From: Oleispirillum naphthae
Lineage (GTDB): Bacteria > Pseudomonadota > Alphaproteobacteria > Rhodospirillales > Rhodospirillaceae
Length of the DNA: 64,000 nt
NCBI GenBank assembly: GCA_027864655.1
Contig: JAQAZG010000007.1
Coordinates: forward strand, 62,001-126,000
Reading direction: 5' to 3'
Each line of letters opens with the position of its first letter. Position 1 is the stretch's first letter. Both the position numbers and the translations under genes were made by a program. A model generated the notes under the pieces. That model was not told where the DNA came from, ran no database searches, and worked only from the letters and a program-made list of their open reading frames with translations. This document shows, one piece after another, positions 52,134 through 60,735 of this stretch.

Positions 52134-53291
52134 TCAGGCATTGCGTTTCGGCAGCCAGTCGCGCAGGCGCTCGATCGCGGTGATCACCGTGGCGGTGGAG
52201 CCGGAGTAGGAGAAGCGCACGAAGCGGCCGCCGTCCGCCGGGTCGAAGTCCCAGCCCGGCGCGACGGCGACTCCCGTCTCGTCCAGCATGCGGCGGCAGA
52301 GTTCGCGGCTGTCCGGCCCGAGGTGGGAGACGTCGGCGTAGACGTAGAACGCGCCGTCCGGCGGCGCCACCTTGTCGATGCCGAGACCGGCCAGCCCGTG
52401 CACCAGGAGATCGCGGTTGCGCGCATAGCCGCGCACGATGGCGTCCAGCTCCTCCAGATGATCGAAGGTCCGCACCGCGGCGATCTGCGAGATCGTCGGC
52501 GGCGAGATGAAGAGATTCTGCGCCAGGCACTCCACCGGGCGCATCATGTCCTCCGGCAGCACCAGCCAGCCGAGTCGCCAGCCGGTCATGCAGTAGTATT
52601 TGGAAAAGCTGTTGATCACCACCGCCGAAGGGCTGAACGCCGCCGCCGTGGCCGCGGTCATGCCGTAGGTGATGCCGTGGTAGATCTCGTCGGAGATCAG
52701 GCGGATGCCCGCGCCGTGGCAGTATTCGGCAAGCGCCTGCAACGCCTCGGGCGGCAGCATCGATCCGGTCGGGTTGGAGGGGCTGGCGACGATCAGGCCG
52801 TCGAGGCCGAGCCCTTCGATCATCTCTATGGTCGGCTGGAAGCGGGTCTCCGCCCCCACCGGCAGCAGCACCGGCTCCACCCCCACCGCCTTGAGAATGT
52901 GGCGGTAGGCGGGATACCCCGGCGCGGCCAGGCCGACGCGGTCGCCCGGCGCGAACGCGGTGAGGAAGGCGATGAGAAACGCCGCGGAGGAACCCATGGT
53001 GCAGAACACCCGCTCCACCGGCACCTCGACGCCATAGACGGCATGCGCATGGCGCGCGATGCGGCGGCGCAGGGCGGGGATGCCCTGGGCCACGGTGTAG
53101 CCCATGGGGTCGCCGCCGGCCACCTCGTGCGCCACCGCCGCCGCCGCGCCCGCGGGCAGGCCGAGGGAGGGCTGACCGATCTCCATGTGCAGCACGCTGC
53201 CGCCGCGGATTTCCCGCTCCGAGGCGGCGCGCAGCACCTCCATCACCAGAAACGGCGGAACCCGACCCCGGTCGCTGATCTTCAGGGTCAT
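52134..53291 (-). CDS. Class I/II pyridoxal-phosphate aminotransferase
   Basis: 385 residues, fold-type I. ASPSNPTGSMLPPEAL, SDEIYHGITYG and the PLP lysine in NSFSKYYCMTGWRLGW identify the family; the C-terminal carboxylate arginine lies in FVRFSYSGSTA. Closest general type is aspartate/aromatic/alanine aminotransferase; the exact substrate is open. Its start overlaps the GGT-like stop by 4 bp (ATGA), so the two are coupled. Confidence 0.92.
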   Translation of the reverse strand: MTLKISDRGRVPPFLVMEVLRAASEREIRGGSVLHMEIGQPSLGLPAGAAAAVAHEVAGGDPMGYTVAQGIPALRRRIARHAHAVYGVEVPVERVFCTMGSSAAFLIAFLTAFAPGDRVGLAAPGYPAYRHILKAVGVEPVLLPVGAETRFQPTIEMIEGLGLDGLIVASPSNPTGSMLPPEALQALAEYCHGAGIRLISDEIYHGITYGMTAATAAAFSPSAVVINSFSKYYCMTGWRLGWLVLPEDMMRPVECLAQNLFISPPTISQIAAVRTFDHLEELDAIVRGYARNRDLLVHGLAGLGIDKVAPPDGAFYVYADVSHLGPDSRELCRRMLDETGVAVAPGWDFDPADGGRFVRFSYSGSTATVITAIERLRDWLPKRNA

Positions 53292-54712
53292 TGGAACTGA
53301 ACCTTCGCGCCGGAGGCGTTGAGGTCGCGCCCGACGGCGCGGGAAACCCCGGCGCCGCGCGGGTCCAGCGCGAGGGTGCAGTTGGCGACGTGCGAAGGCG
53401 CGCCGTCGGGGCAGCTCACCCCGGTGACGCGGCTGGCCGCATCGCCCGCCGCCGCCACGGCGGCGGAGGCGGCATGCGCGTTCTCATTGCCGAAGCGGGC
53501 GCGCGCCGCGAAGTCCAGCACGTCGGGCACCGCCGTCGCGCCTGCGCCCACCGCGGCGATGCGCAGGTCGTGGACATACTTGTTGCCCGCGAGCATCGGC
53601 AGCATCGCGTCGGCATCGAGGTCGCCGCCGTCCAGCGGCGAATAGGCGAGCAACCCGGTGTCGCCCAGGGTCTGGCCCGCGCCAAAGAGCTGCCCCATGG
53701 ACAGCGCACAAGCCACGGTCATGCCGCCGCGGTCCACCACCACGAAGCCGGTGGAGCCATAACCGGAGATCGCAGGCTCCGCCCCGGCGATGCGCGCGGG
53801 TTTGGCGTTTTCCGCCTCGCCCGCGGCGATCCACGCCTGCGCGGCGCGCGGTCCGGCGAACGGCGCGGACGGGAAATAGGCGATCTCGTTGCCCACCTCG
53901 GCGGTCACCGGGGCGGGCTTGGTGACGCGGTAGTCGCGCAGCATGGCGCGGCGTTCCTCGGCGCGCTCCGGCATCGCCGCGGCGATCAGCCTGCCGAGCG
54001 CCCCGCCGTAGGCCTCGCCCACGCCCTTCATCCGCAACGAGGTCATCAGGGTGGAGGCGCGCAACTGCAACAGGCTGTCGCCCTCGCGCAGCAGCGCCCC
54101 GTCCTTGCGGGTGAAGATCGTCCGCACCCCCTCGCCGAGCGCGGCGGGGGAGCCCAGCGCCGCGATGTCCTTGGCGAGCGCGCGGGAAACCGGCGTGCCG
54201 AAGCGGGCGAGGTTTTCCGCCGGGGCGAGGATGGTCTCCCAGCGCAGCGCGCCGGAGGCGGCGTGCAGCGCATAGAGGCCGCGCGGCAAACCGGGCGCGA
54301 AACCGCCGCCGGGCAGCGGTTGCGGCAGGAAGACGAAGGACTGCACCGACTTGTCCTTGGGCATGCGGGAGAGGCAGACGCCGCCGCCCATCCACCCGGC
54401 GCGGCTGGGCAGGGTGACGGTGAGCGTCGCGGCCATGGCGGTGGCGGCGTCCGCCGCGGTGCCGCCGGCGGAGAGGATGTCCTCGCCCACCAGCACGGCG
54501 CGCGGTTCCTCGGCGGAGACGAAGCCGGCGAAGCCGGCGACGTAGCCGATCACCCCCTCCGCCGGTTTTTCCGCGCCGCAGGCGGCGAGCGCCAGACAGG
54601 CGGCGAGTGCGGCGCCGCGCGCAAGCGCCGTTTGACCGCGATCCCGGGTAAGGGTAGCCTTTGCGGCGCGGCGCTGAGCGGCGATCTTCTGGTAGGTGGA
54701 CAAGGTGCGCAT
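53288..54712 (-). CDS. Divergent gamma-glutamyltransferase-like lipoprotein
   Basis: About 474 residues, shorter than typical GGT (about 560-580). Signal region ends LALAACG, a lipobox. GGT features: VGEDILSAGGTAADAATAM, SRAGWMGGGVCLSRM and small-subunit start region STGFVVVDRGGMTVA. In active GGT the last block is TTHxSVVD, with the first Thr as autoprocessing nucleophile; here it aligns as Ser-Thr-Gly-Phe-Val, so the nucleophile may be Ser and the His/Ser that follow are lost. I start at the ATG at 54712; the frame is open to 54835. The start codon overlaps that of the divergent protease gene. Confidence 0.7.
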   Translation of the reverse strand: MRTLSTYQKIAAQRRAAKATLTRDRGQTALARGAALAACLALAACGAEKPAEGVIGYVAGFAGFVSAEEPRAVLVGEDILSAGGTAADAATAMAATLTVTLPSRAGWMGGGVCLSRMPKDKSVQSFVFLPQPLPGGGFAPGLPRGLYALHAASGALRWETILAPAENLARFGTPVSRALAKDIAALGSPAALGEGVRTIFTRKDGALLREGDSLLQLRASTLMTSLRMKGVGEAYGGALGRLIAAAMPERAEERRAMLRDYRVTKPAPVTAEVGNEIAYFPSAPFAGPRAAQAWIAAGEAENAKPARIAGAEPAISGYGSTGFVVVDRGGMTVACALSMGQLFGAGQTLGDTGLLAYSPLDGGDLDADAMLPMLAGNKYVHDLRIAAVGAGATAVPDVLDFAARARFGNENAHAASAAVAAAGDAASRVTGVSCPDGAPSHVANCTLALDPRGAGVSRAVGRDLNASGAKVQFQ

Positions 54713-56078
54713 GAGACTTCCGGCTGTGTTTCTGGCGTTGGCGATGGGGGCGTCTGCGGCGGTGGGAACCGCGGAGGACGCGCGCGCCGCGGGCAGGATT
54801 TCGCTGATCCGCGATTCGGAAATCGAAAATACCATTCACGCGTTCGCCGCGCCACTGCTGCGCGCAGCCGACCTCGACCCCACGGGACTTAAGATCCATC
54901 TGGTCAAGGATGCCTCGCTCAACGCCTTCGTCACCCACGGGATGAATCTCTTCCTGCACACCGGGCTTCTGATGCGGGCGGAGGACCCTTCCGAGGTGGT
55001 CGGGGTGATGGCCCACGAATTCGGCCACATCGTCGGCGGCCACGTGATCCTGCGCGAACAGCAGATCGAGGCGACGCAACGGAACCTTTGGCTCTCCTAT
55101 CTTGCCGGCGCCGCCGCGGCGCTCGCCACCGGGCGCGGCGACGCCTTCGCCGGGGTCGCGCTGGGGGTGCAGAGCGGCATGGTGGAGAACCTCATGGCGT
55201 TCTCCCGCAGCGAGGAAAGCCAGGCCGACCAGTCCGCCACCGAATTCATGGACAAGGTGGGCATCTCCTGCGCCGGGCTGCTGAAGTTCATGCGCATCCT
55301 GGAGAACCAGGAACTCCTGATCACCGCACGGCAGGACCCCTATCTGCGCACCCACCCGCTGACCCGCGACCGCGTCGCCTTCATCGAGAACCACGTGAAG
55401 ACCGCGGGCATCTCCGAGAGCGGCATGCCCGCAGCGTGGAGGGTCGCCTACGCGCGGCTGCGCGCCAAGCTGTTCGGCTTCCTGGAAAGCCCGGCGCGCA
55501 CCCTGCAGCGCTATCCGGAAAGCGACACCGGCATTCCCGGCCGCTACGGCCGCGCCATCGCCCTCTACCGCCAGGCCGACACCGACGCGGCGGTGAAGAT
55601 GATCGACGGCCTGCTCAAGGACATTCCGGGCGACCCCTACTTCCTCGAACTCAAGGGCCAGGTGCTGTTCGAGGCGGGCGACGTGGAGGACAGCATTCCG
55701 CCCTACCGTGCGAGCGTGCGCGCCTCGCCGCACGACGCGCCGCTGCAGCTCGGCCTCGCCCGCGCGCTGATCGCCCGCGGCGGCGTCGCCGATCTCAAGG
55801 AGGCGGAAAAAGCCCTGGAGCAGGCCTTGCGCGACGAGCCGGAAACCCCCTCTTATTGGAAGCAACTGGCGATCGCGCGCGGCCGCGGCGGCGAGGAAGC
55901 CACCGCCTCCTACGCGATGGCCGAGTACGCGCTGCGCACCGGCCGCAACGCCGAGGCGCGCTTCCACGCCGACAAGGCGCTTCAGGGCCTGCCCGCCGGG
56001 TCGCCCGCCCGCCTGCGCGCCGAAGACATCAAGGCGGAAGCCGAACGCCTGATCGACATTGCGAAGAAGAAAAAATAG
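54711..56078 (+). CDS. M48 metalloprotease with TPR repeats (BepA-like)
   Basis: 455-residue periplasmic protein. Sec signal MRLPAVFLALAMGASAAVG. The zinc motif is HEFGH (102-106) with a third ligand in EESQADQ. The C-terminal half (about 270-440) is made of TPR-like helices. BepA assists or degrades outer-membrane proteins such as LptD. The ATG at 54711 has AAGG upstream. Followed after 23 bp by a DsbA-like gene, consistent with a joint role in periplasmic protein quality. Confidence 0.92.
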   Translation: MRLPAVFLALAMGASAAVGTAEDARAAGRISLIRDSEIENTIHAFAAPLLRAADLDPTGLKIHLVKDASLNAFVTHGMNLFLHTGLLMRAEDPSEVVGVMAHEFGHIVGGHVILREQQIEATQRNLWLSYLAGAAAALATGRGDAFAGVALGVQSGMVENLMAFSRSEESQADQSATEFMDKVGISCAGLLKFMRILENQELLITARQDPYLRTHPLTRDRVAFIENHVKTAGISESGMPAAWRVAYARLRAKLFGFLESPARTLQRYPESDTGIPGRYGRAIALYRQADTDAAVKMIDGLLKDIPGDPYFLELKGQVLFEAGDVEDSIPPYRASVRASPHDAPLQLGLARALIARGGVADLKEAEKALEQALRDEPETPSYWKQLAIARGRGGEEATASYAMAEYALRTGRNAEARFHADKALQGLPAGSPARLRAEDIKAEAERLIDIAKKKK

Positions 56079-56101
56079 CAACCCCAGTCAAGGACCGTTT
56101 C

Positions 56102-56866
56102 ATGCCGCGATCCCGCCTGTGCGCCCTCTGCCTCGGCGCCGCACTGACCGTTCTCTCCGCCCTGCCCGCCGCCGCCGCGGACCCGGCGCTCTCCGCCGCC
56201 CAAGAGCAGGCGGTGCGCGATCTCGTCCGCCGCGCCCTGGTGGAGAACCCGGAAATCCTCGCCGAGGCGATGGAAGCGCTGAAGGCGAAGCGCATCGCCT
56301 ATCAGCAGCAGGCGCAGCTCCAGGCGATCCGCACGCATGCGGCGGATCTCACCGGCCGCGCCGACGACCCGGTGATCGGCGGGAAGGACGCCCCCATCGT
56401 CATCGTCGAGTTCTTCGACTACAACTGCGGCTACTGCCGCGCCGCCTACCCCGACATCGCCGCGGCGATCAAGGCCAACCCCGACGCCCGCGTGGTGATC
56501 AAGGACCTGCCGGTGCTCGGCGAGGCGAGCCTCGCGGTCTCCCGCCTGGCGCTCGCCGCCCGCGCGCAGGGGCGCTACACCGACTTCCACGCCGCGTTGA
56601 TGACCTTCAAGGGCCGTCTCGACGAGGCCTCCGCGCTCGAGGTCGCCAAGGGGCTGAAGCTCGACGTGAAGCGCCTCAAGGCCGACGCCCAGGGCAAGGC
56701 GGTGGAGGAGACGATCGCCCGCAACCACCTGCTCGCCGGGGCGCTCGACATTTCGGGCACGCCCACCTTCATCATCGGCGAGACGCTGATCCCCGGCCGC
56801 ATCGACGGCGAGATGCTCGCCTCCGCCATTTCCGAACGGCGCGACGCGGCAAAAGCGAAGAAGTAG
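56102..56866 (+). CDS. DsbA-family periplasmic thiol oxidoreductase (Com1-like)
   Basis: 254 residues. Sec signal MPRSRLCALCLGAALTVLSA... ending AAAADP, an N-terminal helical extension, then a thioredoxin fold with the active site Cys109-Gly-Tyr-Cys112 in FDYNCGYCRAAYP and a cis-proline at SGTPTFIIG. Proteins of this Com1/ScsC-like group form or isomerise disulfides. AAGGA lies 8 bases upstream of the ATG. Co-oriented with the M48 protease gene. Confidence 0.93.
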   Translation: MPRSRLCALCLGAALTVLSALPAAAADPALSAAQEQAVRDLVRRALVENPEILAEAMEALKAKRIAYQQQAQLQAIRTHAADLTGRADDPVIGGKDAPIVIVEFFDYNCGYCRAAYPDIAAAIKANPDARVVIKDLPVLGEASLAVSRLALAARAQGRYTDFHAALMTFKGRLDEASALEVAKGLKLDVKRLKADAQGKAVEETIARNHLLAGALDISGTPTFIIGETLIPGRIDGEMLASAISERRDAAKAKK

Positions 56867-56889
56867 AAACGCGGCCGCCGCAAACGCGC

Positions 56890-56915
56890 AGGGCCGGGGC
56901 ATCCGCCCCGGCCCT
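56890..56915. terminator. Hairpin between convergent DsbA-like and EF-hand genes
   Basis: AGGGCCGGGGC, loop ATCC, GCCCCGGCCCT: a perfect 11-bp stem with no T-run. It probably stops both converging transcripts. Confidence 0.6.
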
Positions 56916-56940
56916 CGCCACGTGCGGCGAAGCGCGGCGG

Positions 56941-57753
56941 TCAGGCCATCGCCACGCTCTGCAACAGCGCCGAAAGGGTGCCGTCGCTCAGGCCCGCGCC
57001 GGCGGTGCCAGAGCGCAGTCCCGCCATCAGTTCGGCGAAGGACACATAGCCGTCCTCGTTGGTGTCCAGCGGATCGTAGGCGGCGGTCTCTTCGGCAGCG
57101 CCCGCGGCGGAACCGCCGGCGGATGCGCCCCCGCCCGCAGCGGCGGATTGGGCTTCCGGCGGCGACGGCGGAGCCATCGCGTAAAGCGCCGAGATCAGTT
57201 CGCTTTCGCTCACCGAGCCATCGCCGTCCGCATCCAGGGCGGCCAGCAGCGCGGCGGCATCCGCCGCGTCCTCGCCGTCCGCCGCATCCGTGCCGGAAAG
57301 CGCTGCGGACAATTCCTCGGCGCTGACCGAACCGTCGCCGTCCGCATCCAGGGCGGAGAACAGGCTGGAAGCCATTGCCTTCATGCCGCCGCCTTCCGGA
57401 GGCGGAGGCATGCCCGCTGCGAATTCGGCCTCGTCGAGGCTGCCGTCGCCGTTGCCGTCCAGGCTCGCGAAGGCCCCCGAGTCCTCCCCGGCATCCTCCT
57501 GCGCCGACAGCACTGCCGACGAGGCCTCCACCGAGAAGCGCTGCGCGAAATTCGTGAACTCCGACGCGGAGACCTGGCCGTCGCCGTCGCCATCGACGGC
57601 GGCGAACAGGCTCTGCAAACCGCTTTTCCTGTCCGAATCCGAAGACACGGCGCCGGCCTGCGTGACCGACCCCTGGCCGTTCGTCGCCTGCATCAACTGC
57701 GCGAGCAGCGATGCGGCCGAATAACCGGAGGAAGACTCGATACCCAGAGTCAT
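56941..57753 (-). CDS. Protein with five EF-hand calcium loops
   Basis: 270-residue acidic protein without signal peptide or membrane segment. Five canonical 12-residue EF loops at 54-65 (DGDGDGQVSASE), 99-110 (DGNGDGSLDEAE), 136-147 (DADGDGSVSAEE), 174-185 (DADGDGSVSESE) and 230-241 (DTNEDGYVSFAE). All have Asp at 1, 3 and 5 (Glu replaces none except in the fifth, which has Asn/Glu inside) and Glu at 12, so calcium binding is likely. Linkers are Ala/Ser/Gly rich. It is 64 bp downstream of flgE on the same strand and so may be made with the flagellar hook. No precise family assigned. Confidence 0.85.
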   Translation of the reverse strand: MTLGIESSSGYSAASLLAQLMQATNGQGSVTQAGAVSSDSDRKSGLQSLFAAVDGDGDGQVSASEFTNFAQRFSVEASSAVLSAQEDAGEDSGAFASLDGNGDGSLDEAEFAAGMPPPPEGGGMKAMASSLFSALDADGDGSVSAEELSAALSGTDAADGEDAADAAALLAALDADGDGSVSESELISALYAMAPPSPPEAQSAAAGGGASAGGSAAGAAEETAAYDPLDTNEDGYVSFAELMAGLRSGTAGAGLSDGTLSALLQSVAMA

Positions 57754-57817
57754 GGTTTCCTTCCTTCAATCCCGGGAACCGCCGACGGCCCGGCCGCCGC
57801 AAACCCGTTCCCGCGCC

Positions 57818-59068
57818 TCAGCGCTTCATCGACACCGCCGTCTCGATCATCTCGTCCACGGTGCGGAAGTTGGTGGAGGCCATGGTGTAGGCCTTCTGCA
57901 CCATCATCATGCGGGTGAACTCGTCGGCCATATCGACGTTGGAGGATTCCAGGTTGCCGACGAGAATGGTGGTGCCCTGCGCCTCCTGCTCCAGATCGCG
58001 GATCGACATCTCGCCCGCCCCCTCGGTGGCGCGGAAGAGGTTGCCGCTCACCGCCTCCAGGCTGTCGGGGGCGACGAACTGCGCGACCGCAACCTTGTAG
58101 AGCGCGCGGTTGCGCCCGTTGGTGTAGCTCCCCCAGAGCACGCCGTTCTTGTCGAAGCTCTCGTCGTAGAGGCGGCCGGTCTCGTTGCCGTTCTGCGCGG
58201 TGCGGTAGATCACCGTCTCGTCGGCGTACTGCTCCATGTCGGTGAGGTCCACCGCTATGGTGCTGGTGGTGCCGTCGTCCCAGGTAATGGACACCTGAAC
58301 CGGATCCTGGGGCGTCAGAACCTTCCCGTCTCCGGTGAAGGTCACGACGGGAAGCGTCGGCGGGCCCGTGACCGTACCGTTCGTCACCTGGGCCTGCACG
58401 GTCCAAATGTTCGCCGCAACCTTGGTCCAGACCGACGACATCGTCTGAGAATTGTAGGAGGTATCGTAAATACCGCCCTGCAGCGTGACGCTCTCGCCGA
58501 TTTCGGTGGTGGAGGGGATGTTGGCCGCCATCAGGGCTTCGGTGGTGGCCGTGCCCTCCAGCTCGTCGAGGGCGAAGGAACGCAGCGGCACCAGGCTCGA
58601 AAGAGAGTCGGAGGTGGAGAACTCGCCGTTCTCGTCCGCCGCCCAGCCCAGCAGGTACTTGCCGTCGGCGGTGATGTAATAGGACTCCTGGGCGCCGTTG
58701 CCCACATCCACGTAGCGCTGCTGCAGCGCGCCGTCGCGGGTGAAGAACACGTCGGGCGTGGCGGTGCTGCCGAAGTTGCGGGAAACCACGAAGAAGCCGT
58801 CGCCGTCGATGGCGAGATCGTCGGCGCGTCCGGTGCTCTGGATCAGCCCCTGCGCCATCACCGAACGCCGGTCCACCGCGCGCACCGCCAGCCGCTCCGA
58901 GGCATTGGTGCCGGCGCGCTGCGCATAGAGCAGGGTCTGGAACAGCGTCTCCTCGCGCTTGTAGGAGATGGTGTTGACGTTGGCGATATTGTTGCTGACG
59001 GTCTGCAGGCCCTGGCCCTGCGCCAGCATGGCGAGCGAACTCGTGTTCAATGCGCCGATCAGACTCAT
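57818..59068 (-). CDS. flgE: Flagellar hook protein FlgE
   Basis: 416 residues. Flagellar rod/hook N-terminal motif SNNIANVNTISYKREETLF, the FlgE/F/G loop DDLAIDGDGFFVVSRN, and the C-terminal helix EFTRMMMVQKAYTMASTNFR are all present. FlgF and FlgG are about 240-260 residues, so length favours FlgE. I start at the ATG at 59068. A sigma-54-type element lies upstream, as expected for a hook gene. No other flagellar gene is in the window. Confidence 0.87.
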   Translation of the reverse strand: MSLIGALNTSSLAMLAQGQGLQTVSNNIANVNTISYKREETLFQTLLYAQRAGTNASERLAVRAVDRRSVMAQGLIQSTGRADDLAIDGDGFFVVSRNFGSTATPDVFFTRDGALQQRYVDVGNGAQESYYITADGKYLLGWAADENGEFSTSDSLSSLVPLRSFALDELEGTATTEALMAANIPSTTEIGESVTLQGGIYDTSYNSQTMSSVWTKVAANIWTVQAQVTNGTVTGPPTLPVVTFTGDGKVLTPQDPVQVSITWDDGTTSTIAVDLTDMEQYADETVIYRTAQNGNETGRLYDESFDKNGVLWGSYTNGRNRALYKVAVAQFVAPDSLEAVSGNLFRATEGAGEMSIRDLEQEAQGTTILVGNLESSNVDMADEFTRMMMVQKAYTMASTNFRTVDEMIETAVSMKR

Positions 59069-59115
59069 GGTGCGGCTCCGGTACCTTCCGTGACGGACAC
59101 GTCCGGAGATTCGCT

Positions 59116-59131
59116 TGCAAGCCACAAGCCA
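59116..59131 (-). promoter_or_regulatory. Sigma-54 promoter element before flgE
   Basis: Minus strand TGGCTTGTGGCTTGCA fits TGGCACG-N4-TTGCA with exact GG-N10-GC spacing. It lies 48 bp before the flgE ATG, leaving a leader of about 37 nt. Confidence 0.75.
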
Positions 59132-59163
59132 GAATCAACACGCTGAAATATATGAAAATTCAT

Positions 59164-59225
59164 CCGCGAAAGCGGCTCTCCCGGCAGATTCTGCCGGGGT
59201 GCGGGCGGCAGGACCTGCCGCCCGC
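59164..59225 (-). terminator. Hairpin cluster after the decarboxylase gene
   Basis: Three adjacent stems: GCGGGCGGCAG/CTGCCGCCCGC (59201-59225), CCCGGCAGA/TGCCGGG and CCGC/GCGG, then an AT-rich stretch. On the minus strand they lie 12 bp past the decarboxylase stop. Confidence 0.6.
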
Positions 59226-59236
59226 GATCCGGTGGA

Positions 59237-60367
59237 TCAGATACAGTACTGCTTCAAGGGTTCGAAGCCGTTGAAGTTGATCGAGGCATAGGACGTGGTA
59301 TAGGCGCCGGTCGAATGGACCTCGATCTTGTCGCCCGCCTGCAGGTTGACCGGCAGGCAGTAGTTGGACTTGTCGTAGATGATGTCCACGGAGTCGCAGG
59401 TCGGCCCGGCGAGCACCACCGGCGCCGTCTCCTCGCCGTCGCGCGAGGTGGTGAGGCGGTAGCGGATCGCCTCGTCCATGGTCTCGGCGAGGCCGTTGAA
59501 GCGCCCGACGTCGAGGTACACCCAGCGGCGCTCGTCGTCGTAGGACTTGCGCGACACCAGCACCACCTCGGCCTGGAGGATGCCGGAATCGCCCACCAGA
59601 GAGCGGCCGGGCTCCACCATCAGGGCCGGAATGCGGTTGCCGAAGTGCTTGGTGATCGCGTGCATCACCGCGTTGGCGTAGGCCGGCAGGGCCTCCACCT
59701 CGTCCTGGTAGTGCGCCGGAAAGCCGCCGCCCAGGTTCACCGCCTTGAGTTCGATGCCGCGCTCCTGCAGGGTGGTGAACAGCATCGCCACCTTGGCGAG
59801 CGCCACATCCCACTGGTCGAGGGCGGTCTGCTGCGAGCCGACGTGGAAGGACACGCCGTAGGGGTCGAGCCCCATGCCGCGGGCCTCGGTGAGCAGGTCG
59901 GCGGCCATCTCCACGGCGCAGCCGAACTTGCGCGACAGCGGCCACTGCGCGCCGGTGTTCTCTACCAGGATGCGGCAGTAGACGCGCGAACCGGGCGCGG
60001 CGCGGCCGATCTTGTGCAACTCCTCCTGGGAGTCGATGGCGAACAGGCGAACACCCCTCCCGAAGGCTTCCGCGATATCGCGTTCCTTCTTGATGGTGTT
60101 GCCGAAGGAAATGTTCTCGGCCATGGCGCCGTTGGCGAGGCAGAGATCGATTTCCGGCAGGCTCGCGGTGTCGAAGGACGAGCCTTCGGCGGCCAGCATG
60201 CGCACCACTTCGGACGCCGGGTTGGCCTTCACCGCATAAAAGACCTGCGCAAGGGGCAAATGTTCGCGCAGGCTACGGTAATTCTCGCGGATGATCTCCA
60301 GGTCCACCACCAGGCAGGGGGTGGGCGGGCGCTGTTGCTCCAGGAAGCGTCGGATACGTTCGGACAT
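59237..60367 (-). CDS. Ornithine/lysine decarboxylase, PLP fold III
   Basis: Makes putrescine (or cadaverine), the entry to polyamine synthesis. 376 residues. PLP lysine is Lys47 in VFYAVKANP; substrate and cofactor motifs SFHVGSQQ, NLGGGFPAHY, MVEPGRSLVG and the active-site cysteine in GPTCDSVD are all intact. Alphaproteobacterial enzymes of this group often accept both ornithine and lysine. A structured leader of about 360 nt precedes it. Confidence 0.95.
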   Translation of the reverse strand: MSERIRRFLEQQRPPTPCLVVDLEIIRENYRSLREHLPLAQVFYAVKANPASEVVRMLAAEGSSFDTASLPEIDLCLANGAMAENISFGNTIKKERDIAEAFGRGVRLFAIDSQEELHKIGRAAPGSRVYCRILVENTGAQWPLSRKFGCAVEMAADLLTEARGMGLDPYGVSFHVGSQQTALDQWDVALAKVAMLFTTLQERGIELKAVNLGGGFPAHYQDEVEALPAYANAVMHAITKHFGNRIPALMVEPGRSLVGDSGILQAEVVLVSRKSYDDERRWVYLDVGRFNGLAETMDEAIRYRLTTSRDGEETAPVVLAGPTCDSVDIIYDKSNYCLPVNLQAGDKIEVHSTGAYTTSYASINFNGFEPLKQYCI

Positions 60368-60680
60368 CGTTTCAAGTCCCCCAAAGGGAAGGACCAGGCC
60401 GGATCACACGATCACAAAAGGCGCAGGTCATCAGTTGCGGCCCCACGGCACGCCCGAAGACCCGAAGGCCCACGGAAACACCGTGACTTCAACCGAAGCA
60501 GGACAGGGCGTGAAAGATGAATTTGACGATGCCGCGGCACGCGAGAAATCACCGACCCTCGGTATCTCAATGCACCGCCCGGTGGCCGAACACCACATGG
60601 GAGCGCACTTTGCCTTGACGTACAATACGCAATACGGCGGTCAAAATTCAGTTCCACCCCGGACTTGCATCCGGTCACGT
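60368..60680 (-). promoter_or_regulatory. Structured leader, speF-like motif
   Basis: Untranslated region of the decarboxylase mRNA. It contains CTCCCATGTGGTGTTCGGCC (60608-60589), which resembles the conserved part of the speF RNA motif found before alphaproteobacterial ornithine decarboxylase genes as I remember it. Also seen: a CCGGA/TCCGG hairpin (60659-60674) and CACGG/CCGTG nearer the gene. A short frame, ATG TGG TGT TCG, starts inside the motif and stays open for 55 codons to 60431. I could not compare against the family model. Confidence 0.5.
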
Positions 60681-60735
60681 GTCGTGCGTCGTTGCGTAGC
60701 CACCAAGGGTCAGAGGCACGTGCGCAAGGAGCGCC

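Noticed and set aside
53484-56081. 865-codon minus-strand frame spanning the protease and GGT-like genes
   Set aside because: Crosses two real genes in shadow frames; no recognisable domain.
60412-60678. 88-codon minus-strand frame in the decarboxylase leader as a gene
   Set aside because: No ribosome site, overlaps hairpins, Arg-rich shadow composition. The shorter frame inside the motif is kept only as a leader-peptide possibility.
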